Shown: positions 23,964 to 35,883, numbered from the stretch's first letter. The stretch: 64,000 bases of DNA from Megaleporinus macrocephalus (GCA_021613375.1 CM038711.1:23243223-23307222), one strand, 5' to 3'. The notes: generated by a model not told the origin, from the sequence alone. Numbers and translations are program-made.

Positions 23964-26900
23964 ATGGCGACGATGACCCGGGGCTCTCCTGGGTGGCGTC
24001 CTCTCCCTCCAGCAAAGACGTGGCATCGCCATCGCAGATGCTGGGGGACGGCTGCTGCGATCTGGGCATGGGCACAGGGGAGGAGGAAGGAGGCTCTGGC
24101 CTGCCCTATCCCTGCCAGTTCTGCGACAAGTCCTTCAGTCGCCTCAGCTACCTGAAGCGTCACGAGCAGATCCACAGTGACAAACTGCCCTTCAAGTGCA
24201 CCTTCTGCAGTAGACTCTTCAAGCACAAGCGTAGCCGCGACCGCCACGTCAAGCTACACACCGGCGACAAGAAGTATAGCTGCCAGGAGTGTGAGGCTGC
24301 ATTTTCACGTAGCGATCACCTCAAGATCCATCTGAAGACGCACAGTTCCAGCAAGCCCTTTAAGTGCAGCGTTTGCAAGCGTGGCTTCTCCTCCACTTCC
24401 TCGCTGCAGAGCCACATGCAGGCGCATAGGAAGAATAAGGAGCACATGGCCAAGAAAGACCAGGGCAAGCGGGATGGGTCCACAGGTGACGCTGCTGACC
24501 AAGACCAGGACTTGTACATGTGCGATTACTGTGAGGAAACTTTCAGCCAGACCGATGAGTTAGAGAAGCATGTGCTCACACGGCACCCCCAGCTTTCGGA
24601 CCGCGCGGAACTTCAGTGCATCCACTGCCCGGAGATCTTCAGTGACGAAGGCACCCTGCTCACCCATATTGACCGAACACACGCCAACAAGAAACACAAG
24701 TGCCCCATGTGTGCTGAGCAGTTCTCATCAGTAGAAGATGTCTACTGTCACTTGGATAGCCACCGCCAGCCTGACTCCAGCAACCACAGTGCCAGTCCCG
24801 ATCCAGTGCTGGGCAGCGTTGCATCCATGAGCAGTGCCACTCCTGACTCCAGTGCTTCATTGGAAAGAGGGTCCACCCCAGACTCAACCCTCAAACCAAC
24901 ACAGGGTAGGCGCAAACTGGCCCCATCCTCTGATCATGATGAAGGAAGCTGGTCAGGGAAGGTGACGTATAGTTGCCCTTATTGCTCCAAGAGAGATTTT
25001 AACAGCCTGGCAGTTCTAGAAATTCACCTGAAGACTATCCATGCAGACAAACCTCAGCAAAGCCACACCTGTCAAGTGTGTCTAGACACCCTGCCTACTC
25101 TTTACAATCTGAATGAGCATGTGCGCAAAGCACATCGATCCAGCGGGGGGTCTTCATCCAACTTTCCCCTTCTGCAGTTCAGCAATGTGTCTGCTTTTCA
25201 CTGCAACTACTGCCCAGACATGTTTGCAGACATCAACAGCCTTCAAGAGCACATCCGTGTTTCGCACTGCTTGCCCGGTGGTGTAGTTGCTGGCTCCACC
25301 ACTCTGGAGGGCAACCATGCTTTCTTCTGCAACCAGTGTTCAATGGGTTTCCTTACAGAGTCCTCCCTCACTGAACACATCCAGCAGACCCACTGCAGCA
25401 GTGGTGGTGGTGTGACCAAGATGGAGTCTCCTGTCTTGCAGCCTTCGCAGTCCTTCATGGAGGTATACTCCTGTCCCTACTGCACCAATTCTCCAATATT
25501 TGGCTCCCTTCTCAAGCTCACTAAACACATCAAGGAGAATCACAAGAACATCCCACTAGCCAACAACAAACGCAAAGTCAAAGTAGCAGACCTGAGCCCC
25601 GCCTCCTCTGACGTGGAGATCTCCTCTCCTAAACGGCACAGAGTGACTGGTGATGCCACTCAGGCAGGTGCTAATGGGGACTACCCCTGCAATCAATGTG
25701 ACCTTCGTTTCACCAGCTTTGAGGGTTTCCAGACGCACCTCAAGTCCCACCTGGAACTCCTACTGAGGAGACAGTCCTGTCCTCAGTGCAACAAAGAGGA
25801 CTTTGACTCTCAAGAGTCCCTGCTGCAGCACTTGACCATCCACTATACCACCACCTCCACACAGTATGTTTGCGAGAGCTGCGACAAACAGTTCTCATCT
25901 GTGGATGACCTGCAAAAGCACTTGCTGGACATGCACACTTTTGTGCTCTACCACTGCACTTTGTGTCAGGAGGTATTTGACTCCAAGGTCTCCATCCAAG
26001 TTCACCTGGCTGTTAAACACAGCAACGAAAAGAAAATGTACCGTTGCACAGCATGTGCCTGGGACTTCCGCAAGGAGAGTGACCTGCAGACACACGTGAA
26101 GCACACTCACCTGAATCAGCCCGCCGGGCCTGGGGTCACTGGCAAAGCTCGCAAATGCATATTCTGTGGGGAGAGTTTTGGCACAGAGGTGGAGCTCCAG
26201 TGCCACATCACTACCCATAGTAAAAAGTTCAACTGCCGCTTCTGCGGGAAGGCCTTTCATGCTATTGTCCTGCTGGAGAGACATCTCAGAGAGAAGCATT
26301 GCATGTTTGACGGAGGAAACGGCAATGGAAATGGAGGAAGTCAGAACGGAACTCCCAATGGGGTGACTCAAAGTTCTAAACGTGGAGGAGGAGGTTCAAC
26401 TGCAGCTGCTGAACAGGCCGACCTGCAGAACATGCTCTTGAAGGGAGGGACCCAGGAAACAACCAATAGCCATGAAGCCAGTGGAGGAGAAGAGGAGATA
26501 GATGCCTCAGAACCAATGTATGCTTGTGACATCTGCGGTGCTGCATATACCATGGAGTCCTTGCTCCAAAACCACCGGTTGCGTGACCATAACATAAGGC
26601 CTGGTGAGGATGATGCAGGGTCCCGTAAAAAGAAGGCTGATTTCATCAAGGGCAATCACAAGTGCAATGTTTGCTCAAGAACCTTCTTCTCAGAGAACGG
26701 ACTGAGGGAACATGCGCAAACCCACCGCGGCCCAGCCAAACACTACATGTGCCCCATCTGCGGAGAGCGGTTCCCCTCTCTGCTCACCCTCACAGAGCAC
26801 AAGGTAACCCACAGTAAGAGCCTGGACACAGGCACCTGCCGTATCTGCAAGATGCCCCTGCAAAGCGAAGAGGAGTTCATTGAGCACTGCCAGATGCACC

Positions 26901-27391
26901 CAGACCTGAGAAACTCGCTGACAGGCTTCCGCTGTGTAGTCTGCATGCAGACCGTCACATCCACGCTAGAGCTGAAGATCCATGGCACCTTCCACATGCA
27001 GAAACTTTCCTCATCAGGGGGCAGCGGCGGAGGAGGAGGGTCAGCCTCATCATCTCCCAACGGGCAGTTGCAGGCCCACAAGCTGTATAAATGTGCCCTC
27101 TGCCTGAAAGAGTTCAAGAACAAGCAGGAGCTTGTCAAGCTGGACGTCAATGGCCTGCCCTTCGGGCTGTGTGCTAGCTGCATGAGCCGAGGCACTAACG
27201 GTCAATCGTCCAGCGGGGTCGTGACCCCTCAGGAGCCGGGGGACAAGGGCGCCTCCGGGCTACGATGTCCTGAGTGTGCTGTGAAGTTTGAGACCTTGGA
27301 AGATCTGGAAAACCATGTTCAGGTGGACCATCCCGAGATGAGCCCAGAGACCAGTGCTAAGAAAGTGACGGAGGCCTCACCTGTTCCTAAA
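23964..27391 (+). CDS. znf423: ZNF423 (zinc finger protein 423, OAZ/Ebfaz), large internal coding exon
   Basis: Seen: an open frame of 1142 full codons plus two bases that complete a split Asp codon. It is preceded by a pyrimidine-rich tract and CAG acceptor (23961-23963) and followed by AAA|GTAAGT. Counting the split Asp as residue 1, C2H2 fingers run from residue 51: ZF1-4 (51-about 158), ZF5-7, ZF8-12 (338-about 530), ZF13-19 (576-about 780), ZF20-24 (855-about 1013), a degenerate C2-C2-like module (from 1044) and a last finger (from 1102). Family knowledge: ZNF423 is a nuclear transcription factor. Its fingers bind DNA and SMAD1/4 in BMP signalling, and its C-terminal fingers contact EBF proteins. 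It acts in cerebellar, ciliary and preadipocyte programmes, and human ZNF423 is linked to Joubert syndrome/nephronophthisis. The linker [13 protein letters not shown] and the [12 protein letters not shown] segment match ZNF423 rather than ZNF521. The upstream ATG at 23948 lies in the intron and is not a start. The exon is phase 1 in, phase 0 out. Confidence 0.97.
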
Positions 27392-28270
27392 GTAAGTGAT
27401 TTTTTAAAAGGATTTTTCTTCTTTTATTGCTAGCATACTATTCAAGGAGAGATCATCTTGCAACTGTTAGAATAACTCTTTTTAGTAGTTTATGGTACAA
27501 TACAAACATCTGTGTAAAGTCTAAAGTTCATAAATCAAATAAAGTCATTTTTATGGGTTCCCTAAAGAACATGTCATCTGATCTTAACAGAACGATGTGA
27601 GTAAGACGTGAGCACCAAAGGACCTTTTAGAGTTTAAATAATCTCCAGTTAATGTAAAAGAACTGGTACCCTTACATTTTGTGAACCTTTAATCCTTTAA
27701 TCTGTCATATTCACAAATCTCTTTTTTAAACATGTTTTGGATGTAAAAATGATTTCTTCACTGTTATAGCATCTTTTTTAAGAGAGGAGTCCCTTATTTC
27801 ATTAAGTGGTTGCAAACTGACTAACTTTTTAGGTAATCTGATTTTTTAAAAAATCTCTTTATTCCTCTTCCTATTATTTTGTGTTTATTGTCAGATGTAT
27901 GAGAGATGCGATGTTATGTCTTATGAAAATAAAAGATATTGCAAGTACTTTACAATAGTATTTTTGTCTGACTTCCCAGTGTGTACTGGCTCGTACAGAG
28001 ATGTGTGAATTCATGACTGCATTACGGCGGGCCCCAGAGGGTTCTGCTGTCTCATCCTGCTGGGCTATTGTACAGCCTGTTCGCTCTGCTAGATATTGAC
28101 AGTGAACTTCCAAGGTCGCTCTTTACCTGTGCTTTTGTCTTGGCTCAGTGTAACAGATAGGAAAAATTTGATGGCAAGATTCAGGGAGAGTGTGTGCACA
28201 CAAGCGTGCCTGTGTGTTGTGAACGAAATAGCCTGTTTTGAATTCCGATGTCCTGTGTGTTGTCTTGCAG
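27392..28270 (+). other. znf423: ZNF423 intron between the large and 85-bp exons
   Basis: An 879-bp intron with GTAAGT donor and TTGCAG acceptor, phase 0. It is AT-rich (about 27440-27960) and then more mixed. I see no repeat, RNA gene or strong motif in it. Retaining it would add a few residues and a stop at about 27431. Confidence 0.93.
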
Positions 28271-28355
28271 AAGAAGACGTATCAGTGCATTAAATGCCAA
28301 ATGACCTTTGAGACGGAACGCGAAATCCAGATCCATGTTGCCAATCACATGATAG
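28271..28355 (+). CDS. znf423: ZNF423 next coding exon, one C2H2 finger
   Basis: Seen: an 85-bp exon after TGTCTTGCAG and before the canonical donor G|GTGAGT. It continues the frame from the large exon (…PVPK then [13 protein letters not shown]) and encodes one finger, C-x2-C-x12-H-x3-H, ending HVANHMI plus one base of the next codon (phase 1). [13 protein letters not shown] is a hallmark of ZNF423/ZNF521 near the C terminus. The following exon should begin by completing a Glu or Gly codon and should encode the last three fingers, the EBF-interaction module in the family. I could not find that sequence before position 64000, so the gene is incomplete at its 3' end in this window. Confidence 0.95.
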
Positions 28356-28379
28356 GTGAGTGGAACACCTTGCCCGTGC

Positions 28380-28690
28380 GTGTGTTTCTGTGTGTTTGTG
28401 TGTGTGCGTGGCTGTTTGCCAGCCGCTTCCTCCTGCTCTCCTCTTGTGCTCGCTGCCCTGGCCCTGCCCAGCCCTCTCTTTCCCTGCACACAGGTGTGAG
28501 ACAGACAGGTGAAATGAACAGCTCTATTTCTGGAAGCGCAGACTTCGCTCTCGACAGCTGTTCCATTGTTTAACACTTGACTGCGCAGCTGAGGCCACGG
28601 CTGCGGGTCTGATTGCTCTGTTAACTCTTCACCACGCAGCCGAGACTGGGACTGCAGGTCTCGCTCCTTCTGCAAAGGCCAACGAACAAT
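28380..28690. other. znf423: Intron start after the 85-bp exon, with a weak internal duplication
   Basis: CTGCGCAGCTGAGGCC…CTGCGGGTCT (about 28580) and CACGCAGCCGAGACTGG…CTGCAGGTCT (about 28634) look like diverged copies about 55 bp apart. Open frames continuing from the exon through the donor are not supported, because the canonical donor is present. Confidence 0.4.
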
Positions 28691-28940
28691 TAGGTTCTCT
28701 GTGTTTTTCCCCTTCACTTCACTCCCGGTGCTCATCTTGGGCAATTACCCATACTGTGTTCTGTTGTTTTTTTTTTTCCTCAGCTCTTTGAAAAAAAGTG
28801 GAGACCGCTCATACCCACTACTGCACATCAGATGTTCTGTAGCGTCGTTCGTTTGCTGTTTGGTAGCAGTGGCACGAAGAGAATGGATATTGTTTATTGC
28901 CAGGCACTCATTACACACACACAACACCTAGTGTAATATA

Positions 28941-29290
28941 GATTCAAGATTCAGCAGTTTTATTGTCATGTGTACAGCAGAACAGACAGTTACACTGTAC
29001 AGTGAAATTCTTACTTTGCTGCTCCTCCATTCACCAGTAGATAAAGATAACAAATAAAAGAAATAATACAAAATATATACAAAAAAAGTATTAATAAAAG
29101 TATTTTTATAGTTAAAGAATAAAAAATAAAAGTTATGTGTGCTTTTATGTGCAAGTATGAAGAGCAGCAGCCATCAAGTGCAAGTTGCAAGTAACAAATG
29201 TAAACAATAATGTTTGTGCGAGTAGAGAATGTAAACAGTATTGTATGTAAACAGCAGTACAGTGAGTGTACGGTGCAGTTAAAATCAGAC
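28941..29290. mobile_element. Fish-type dispersed retroelement fragment
   Basis: Starts TTCAAGATTCAGCAGTTTTA, then TTGTCATGTGTACAGCAGAA and GTGAAATTCTTACTTTGC, followed by an A-rich stretch and CAAGTGCAAGTTGCAAG. This opening is a word set I recognise from widely dispersed teleost repeats that resemble non-LTR 3' ends. It may extend to about 29690 (GTTCTGACGGCGTTAACC). Family not assigned. Confidence 0.55.
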
Positions 29291-29689
29291 CAGTTAAAAC
29301 CAGTTTGATGCTGACCAAGGACAAGGGTTAGCTAGTGTTAGAGAGAGGAAGCCAGCACTAAAGCGCCTGTTTAATTATGTTTGGCGAATGTTCTGACGGC
29401 GTTAACCAGACGTGTGATAAAGCGCTGAGTCAGGCTGTCGTGGTTTCCACCAGGCAGATGACATTTCCCATCCTGTGGCCCAGGCTGTAGCGGAGTTGTC
29501 CTGCACAATTCCCCAGCAGTTGTTTCATGTGCTTCTTCCCTCTGTGCAGTTATTCTTTAAGTAATAATTGCTGCAGCAGCAGACTGTAGTGTAGATTAAC
29601 GAGCAGAGCCTGTGAGTAATTTTACAGAACAAACGGTGCAACACCTCGAGCCTCAGCGACTTCTCCAGGCTTGACAGCCCATACAGGAC

Positions 29690-30530
29690 TGGAAGAGCCT
29701 GGTTTATCCGATTGCTTCTGCTACCCAAACTGGCGGGAGTTGTGATTTCAGCTTGCAGCTGGTGTTCTCGCAGTTTTTCTTCATTTCTGGTGGGGGAAAG
29801 GGGGGGAATTCTGCATTTAATTGAACATGCCCTCCGTCCCCTGTTAATATTCTCCCTCCAGTAAGATTAACATGGCAAAGAATGGCACCCAATTACTTCC
29901 CTATTTGCGTCCCTATCCTTTACCAGCCAATAAGGGCATCCTCTTTACCCGGCCCTCTCTCTAAACTTCCCTGACTCATCACCTGTCCAATCCAATCTGG
30001 GCCGTGCCTTGAGCGCCACCCCCTGCCCCAGCTTCATCGTTCTTTTCTCCTGTCTCTTAGAGCTGCTGATGGTGGAGATGGGGGCCCGCACGTGAGAGGG
30101 GAAGGCGGATCGTTCGCCTCTCCCCGCCGCCATGGAGGGAATTTTGGGTTAATTAACATCGTAATTGTCAGAAAAGCTGGAGGAGATTAATTATGGAATT
30201 GAGGCAGATTATTTTAAGTGCTGTTATTATTTTATTATTTTTTCCACCCCTCTTCAAAGATTGATGACGTCTCGGCATAATAAAAAAAGAGAGAGAGCAG
30301 TGTATTAACCTTTATCAGACACTGTGTTAGCCGGCAGAAAATTGCAGCGAGATCACAGAGGAGCTCTAACTGCAGCACGCTCTTACTCCGCTCCTCTCCT
30401 TTCTGCTGGAGATTACGAAACAATCATTAAAAAGCTACACTATCTGTCAGCTTTGATATGAGACTAACGAGAATATTAGAACACTTTGATATTCCAGCCC
30501 CTCTTTTTCTCATCAAAATCCATGAGGATG
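29690..30530. promoter_or_regulatory. znf423: Strong candidate conserved non-coding element cluster
   Basis: About 840 bp of complex, repeat-free sequence in the first 1.4-2.2 kb after the 85-bp exon. Homeobox-like words are dense: GCATTTAATTGAAC, CCCAATTACTTCCC, GGGTTAATTAACATC (30147), GATTAATTATGG (30185), AAACAATCATTAAAAAG. Others include CAGCCAATAAGGGC, a CACGTGAG E-box, ATTGATGACGTC (CRE-like) and GCCGCCATGG. Together these are the most enhancer-like sequence in the window. Confidence 0.5.
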
Positions 30531-31196
30531 CACAGAGCTTCTTTACAAGACGGCGTCTGTAGTTCACTCTAGTAGTCTGCCATTTGCTCATCTGCATTAC
30601 TGTTGCACTACACTTACAATTGCTCTACACTTTATCATACAGTGCTGGTGAAACCAGCCCAGTTCAGTGTAGAGGTCATGTGACTTGTCAGAAGAATATT
30701 ACTCGTTAAAAACTCAGTTTAATCAAGTTACACCATATTATTAAACTTATATATTACCTTATAATGAGTTCCTCTCTGTGTACAACATCTAGAGCAATGA
30801 TATGTCTATCTATTATGATTATATAATTATAATTATTATAATTATAACGGTAACCCCTCATCATTTACGGACATGTGTAGTTACTAGTGGTGGCTTTTTC
30901 TTGTATTTTCAGAGATAGGTTTAGTTGTATCTTTCTGAGACTCAAAGTATCTTGAGGCCCGTGCTGGCTGGCTGCTTCACATCTTGTTCGAGGTTTAAAG
31001 TTCAAGTAAATTTTTTAAAGCATGACTTTATCACTCTGTTTTACTACCTCTTCACGGGTTGCTTTTCAGCTGGAAAAAGCAAAGAAATTTCAATGGTTTA
31101 GAATTTTTGGATACTGAACAAAGTGACATGGCACTTCCAGTGTGAGGTGGGCTTTGCATTTCCTGCACTTCACATCTGAATTACAGTCTGAGCTTG

Positions 31197-31360
31197 TTTT
31201 AAAGGGCCCATATTATGAAATCTATATGTGGAAACTAAGTTGCAACAACTGAATCGTTTTCGTGATGTCACAGAGAGACACATTGATATCCGCCTATTCA
31301 GACTTAAGCAGTTGAGGCCCGTCCATTCACACTGAGGTTATAAGGTGTGTTTCAGCACAG
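31197..31360. repeat. Diverged dispersed repeat, copy 1
   Basis: AAAGGGCCCATATTATGAAA…GTGATGTCACAG…CCGCCTATTCAG…CATTCACACTGAGGTTATAAGG. It shares order and wording with 46125-46440. The opening is a motif seen in old fish repeats, so it is probably a degraded transposon. Confidence 0.5.
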
Positions 31361-31859
31361 GCTGCATAGCCTGTTCAGTAAGGACGTCAAGAAATTGAAT
31401 TTCTTTCTGTTTTCAGTACATTATTTGGATATGGGGATCAGGCACAACAAAGTATTAGCTCCCAGTTATGGTTATTGTTCCAGAAAGCCCTTATATTAGA
31501 ACTATTTATTTGAATGTCAGTCAAGATAAGCATGTAAAAAGATTAATTTGCCCTAAAATATGATTATATTTTAATAATTGCACCTGTTTGGTGATTGTAG
31601 TCTGGTGTCTTAATTCTACCAAATTGGTACCAACATTCTTTGTCTGCATTTATCTGCGCGTCCCAGCCAGTTTTCACCCACATACTCCTCCTAAAATATG
31701 ATTGACGTCTCATTTGTGCATACTAACACCCCCCCCACACACACTCATAGCTTTTTTACCTTTAACTCTCTGCATGTTTGCTGACACACCTTCTTGTATC
31801 ACTCTGCCTCAGAGCTGATGTTTGCGGAGGTGTGATCATACCGCACCAAAAGCCCCAGT

Positions 31860-31885
31860 GTCTCTCTCTCTCTCTCTCTCTCTCC
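31860..31885. repeat. (CT)n microsatellite
   Basis: CT run continuing with CCCTCTCTCTCC interruptions to about 31900. Confidence 0.9.
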
Positions 31886-32079
31886 CTCTCTCTCCCTCTC
31901 TCGCACACCCTCCCCCCTCTCTTTTCTCCCCATCTCCGAGTGATCGTTACCGCTGAGGTGACACCTCATCTCAATCAGTTTAGCCAGTCAAACCTGCAAC
32001 ATCTGCTCTTCCTCTGCTCTCCTCTCTTCTCCTCTCCTCCTCCTCCTGTGATCTCCCCACCACTGCGCGGTCTGTGTCG

Positions 32080-32720
32080 TTTCCTTTGCCGTCACTTCGC
32101 TCCACTAGCAGGCCCCCAGGGAGCACGGGACACAAATGCTCCCCAAAACAGAAAAAGAGAACCCACCCCCACATGCCTCTCAGTGACGGGGGCTTCCTTA
32201 AACGCGCAAAGATTTCTGCCGTCGTCATATATTTGTTGAAAGGGCAGCCATAGATGTGTATGACTACCCGCGTTCGTGTTGGTTTTAAGTCTCTTGGCTG
32301 TCGGCTGCCTGTCGTTCAGTGTAAGTGGAGGTGAGTTGAGCGAAGGGATTCGACGCAGGGCTCGGGCTACCACGGTCTGCTGGAAAGGAGCTTGATTACT
32401 CAGTGACTGGAGGAGGAGGGGTGGAAAAAAAACTGCCTGGTGTTTTAATTAATCCGACTGGTGCGGCAGGCAGGCACGATCAGAGCGCCGTTCTCCAGGA
32501 GGCGGCGGGCCTGGAGGAATGTGGGTTTATTTTTCCCTCTGCTTGTTGATTGAACCCGTCTGATTATTTAATATAGATGCGCGCGGCTGTGCGGAGAGAC
32601 TGCGTAAATACGTCGCGCCCTCGCTCCGACGCGGTGGTGTGAGATTACTAAGAGCAAATTTCATTAATGCACCTCCGATTCTGACGCATACGTGATCAAC
32701 CTCACCGCATGTACGTGCAT
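32080..32720. promoter_or_regulatory. znf423: Strong candidate conserved non-coding element, CpG-containing
   Basis: Complex block with TTTTAATTAATCCGAC (32442), TTGTTGATTGAACCCGTC, GATTATTTAATATAGATGC, TGCGTAAATACGTCGCG and TTTCATTAATGCACC. CpG is frequent compared with its surroundings and there is no simple repeat. The 153-residue frame at its left side derives from CT repeats. Confidence 0.47.
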
Positions 32721-33507
32721 GGGCCTATACGGAGATCACAAGTACAGCAAAGAAATAAGTAAGCTGCTCTAGAAGTATAATAAAGGTTGCTAAATAGTTC
32801 CATCTTTAACTTTTATACAACCTTTACATAATATGAATGATCTTGAAAGCTCATTAAGGTTCTTTATGCTCGCATATCTCTTTCTTTGAAGAACCATTGA
32901 AAGGTTCTCCAGGGAATCAAAAGTGGTTTGTCGCATTGTTTGAATTGTGGTGCTTGTTTATAGCAAAGAGAGAATCTTTAAAAAAATATTATACTTTTAT
33001 GGTGGGTTTAGTTTTGCTTAATATTAGTGAATGATTCCATTAACGAAATCACTCTCTCCTCCCTGTCCGAGTCTTCACGTCCCACCTTTGTCAGCATGTT
33101 GACTTTGTATTTGCAGCTGACCAGGACTTTGCCTTTCTAGTGTGGTTTGTTGGCTATTGTTTTATCAGCCTGAGCCTCCTTTTAATATTTTGTTGGCTAG
33201 TTAATTAGTTTTGTCCAGTATTGTGAATATTGGTCTGTCGGTCTGTCAGGTGTACACTGATGTGAGGTCAGTGTGGGGTTCCAATATGGTGGAGGAACAG
33301 GATAACTGTAGCTGTGGAGGAGTGCCTAAGGGAGGGGGGGGGGCGCTCAGAAGCAGACTTCTCGCCGTATAATCTAATCCTGTAATGTGGTAGATTTCCC
33401 CAAAGCTTCACCCCCTCTACACACACACTTGGGCTGAGCTAAGTCACATTCCCTCACACACCCGTGCAGATTTGTAATCCTATGTTTGTGGGTACTTTCT
33501 TTAACTC

Positions 33508-33521
33508 TATATATATATACA

Positions 33522-33571
<50 letters not shown>

Positions 33572-33597
33572 ATGTATATATATATATATATATATAA
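33508..33597. repeat. (TA)n/(TG)n/(TA)n compound microsatellite
   Basis: TA runs on both sides of a TG block, with a CAGTG interruption near 33521. The two TA arms could pair. Confidence 0.95.
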
Positions 33598-34125
33598 TGC
33601 CTACACCTAAACACAGCTTGACCTGAAAGTCAGCGTGAACTGGGAATTATGTCGCATTTTCCTTCTGTGCCATGATGCATTTTCAAGTGCATTAAGTATT
33701 AGGAAGGTAGCGGAGCAGTTTCACTTGAAGATGGATGGGAGTTAGAGAAGGGAGAAGGAAACGCATTGTTTGTTAATGTTATTTTTCCCCCAACGTGTGG
33801 TGCACGATGGCATAATCAGAGGTTTTAGAGGCAGGAAAAAGTCATTATGTCTTGATGGAAAGTTATGTGCTTAATATAACCAGGGACATGTAATCACAAG
33901 GAAATCTTTTGATGCTTTTGTTTAATCTAATAAAACCTTTCACTCTTTTTTTTTGTTTGTTTGTTTCCTCATGGGTACTAGACAGATGCCCCACACCTAA
34001 AAGATATTTGGTCCCCACAGTGAGATAAAAACATGAATTGCAGACACTTTAACACAGTGCACACTAACAAATCAGGTTTTTTTCACCACAAATGAGTTTT
34101 ATTTGACACTCTTTTGTCTCAAATA

Positions 34126-34126
<1 letters not shown>

Positions 34127-34166
<40 letters not shown>
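34127..34166. repeat. (CT)n microsatellite
   Basis: CT run with one CTTT interruption. Confidence 0.93.
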
Positions 34167-34229
34167 GCCTCTCTGCCTCTGTCTAACTGTTTGAGGCCTC
34201 TATTGAGGGGCTATGTGAGGAGGGCTGCT

Positions 34230-34475
34230 GAGTTTGGGAGTTAATCACCCCTCAGCCTCACCCCGCAGAGCCACTACCTAGAGCGGCTTTATTTATGACA
34301 CCTGCGCAGCGAGGGATACACATAATCACAGTAATAATACTGATAATATTCCATCCAGACCACCACAACCTGGTAGTAAATTATCGGAGGGTCTGTTCAG
34401 ACCCCTTTATTTCCTTAGTGAGTGACAGCCTGGCACTGTGCTGAATTATCATACCTGCTCTTACCAAACACCTCC
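34230..34475. promoter_or_regulatory. znf423: Candidate conserved non-coding element
   Basis: GGGAGTTAATCACCCC, GGCTTTATTTATGACACC, CACATAATCACAGTAATAAT, GGTAGTAAATTATCGG and GCTGAATTATCATACC in a repeat-free 245-bp block. Inferred. Confidence 0.42.
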
Positions 34476-35159
34476 AACAGACAGGACCGGACAGTCCAAG
34501 AGAGGAAGGAGAAACTGGGGCGGAGCCATTAAACAGAAGTGTGGAGGGACAGTGGAGTGATCATTTCTGGTGCATTTTTAAACAGACATGTACAGCACAG
34601 TTTTGAATAAGCCCCTCGCTGACTCCTCTCGTTTGACGCATTTGGTTGTTTATCATCACATCCTCCTGTAAGGATAAAGTTTTTAACCACTGTAGTTAAA
34701 CACATTAACCGAGGTTCTCATTCAGGAGTGGAAGACGCTTCGCCCTGGTCAATGTTAAGTTAATAGCCAAAGAAAGCCTGCTTGTCTATATGAAAAACGT
34801 TTTAAAAGCTAGATGTAGCCAAACTTTTTGCCATCGTACATGACAGCAGCACTGTTAGTACTATTAATATTATTTTTTCTTAAATATGAGTCGTTCAGAG
34901 AAAGAGCTGGAGGTTGGTTCTAGTAAGCTCTGCGGATTTACCTTCATTTTAATATAGCAGAGCCCCACTGAGAAAGACCTCCAGGTCCTTTGCTGGGCAA
35001 CCCTCATGAGGTGTGTGTGCACGTGTGTGTGTATGTGCGTGCACGTGTGTAATCACATTCAAGGCGGTGCTTGGGTTTTAATTTTAGTCTCCGTTTAGCA
35101 CTGCCCCCCCCTTGATACCTACCCTAGTGCTGTGGCGCGCCCTTCTGGTTGGGGGGAAA

Positions 35160-35161
<2 letters not shown>

Positions 35162-35221
<60 letters not shown>

Positions 35222-35222
35222 C
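35162..35222. repeat. (CA)n microsatellite, about 25 units
   Basis: Long CA run ending in ATATATATAC. Confidence 0.97.
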
Positions 35223-35689
35223 ACGCTCACCAACACACGCACACACCCACTCGCATGCTCTCACACCTGCAGGGGGCACCCCGTGGGTCTGCAGCTGCAC
35301 AGCGGAAAACAATAAAGCCCGCAGAAAAAGGAGCCGGCATGTTCCTAAGAGACCCCCACACACAAAGAGAGAGAGACACAGAGAGAGAGACAGAGACAGA
35401 TAGAGAGAAAGACTGAGTCAAGTAACAAACAAAAGCAACAACCAACGCGTAATAACAAAAACAATTCATGGAGGATCCAGGCCTAGGCTGCTTCCTGTTC
35501 TGATTTTGACATGCTCTTGACATTCCTTGTGATAAGGTGGGATGTTCTGGAGCATTTCCGTTTTGCTAGGCAGCGCAGGCCCTGCTCGCTCTGCTCTTTG
35601 GTATGTTTGTCTGAGTGTTATGTGGCTCCTCAGGGCTCTGCTGTTTTTCTCTAGTTTTCTTATTCTTTGAGTGTGTGGGCAGAATCATG

Positions 35690-35693
<4 letters not shown>

Positions 35694-35730
<37 letters not shown>
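35694..35730. repeat. (TG)n microsatellite
   Basis: TG run of about 18 units. Confidence 0.95.
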
Positions 35731-35732
<2 letters not shown>

Positions 35733-35800
35733 TGTGCGTGTGTGTGGACGGACATGAGGAGAGAGGAAAGAGCGGAAGGGGGCTTACTCATTTCACTTCC

Positions 35801-35808
<8 letters not shown>

Positions 35809-35873
<65 letters not shown>

Positions 35874-35883
35874 TCTCTCTCTC
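35809..35883. repeat. (CT)n microsatellite, about 30 units
   Basis: Long CT run with a CCAT break near 35869. Frames over it are spurious. Confidence 0.96.

Noticed and set aside
23936..27195. Antisense frames opposite the large ZNF423 exon
   Set aside because: Shadows of a long zinc-finger coding exon; no independent features.
27392..27433. C-terminal extension [13 protein letters not shown] after the large exon
   Set aside because: It reads through a canonical GTAAGT donor into the intron; the frame continues correctly in the next exon at 28271.
23964..28355. Assignment to the paralogue ZNF521
   Set aside because: The [13 protein letters not shown] linker, [12 protein letters not shown] segment and direct PVPK-KKTYQ exon join follow ZNF423; ZNF521 has different wording at each.
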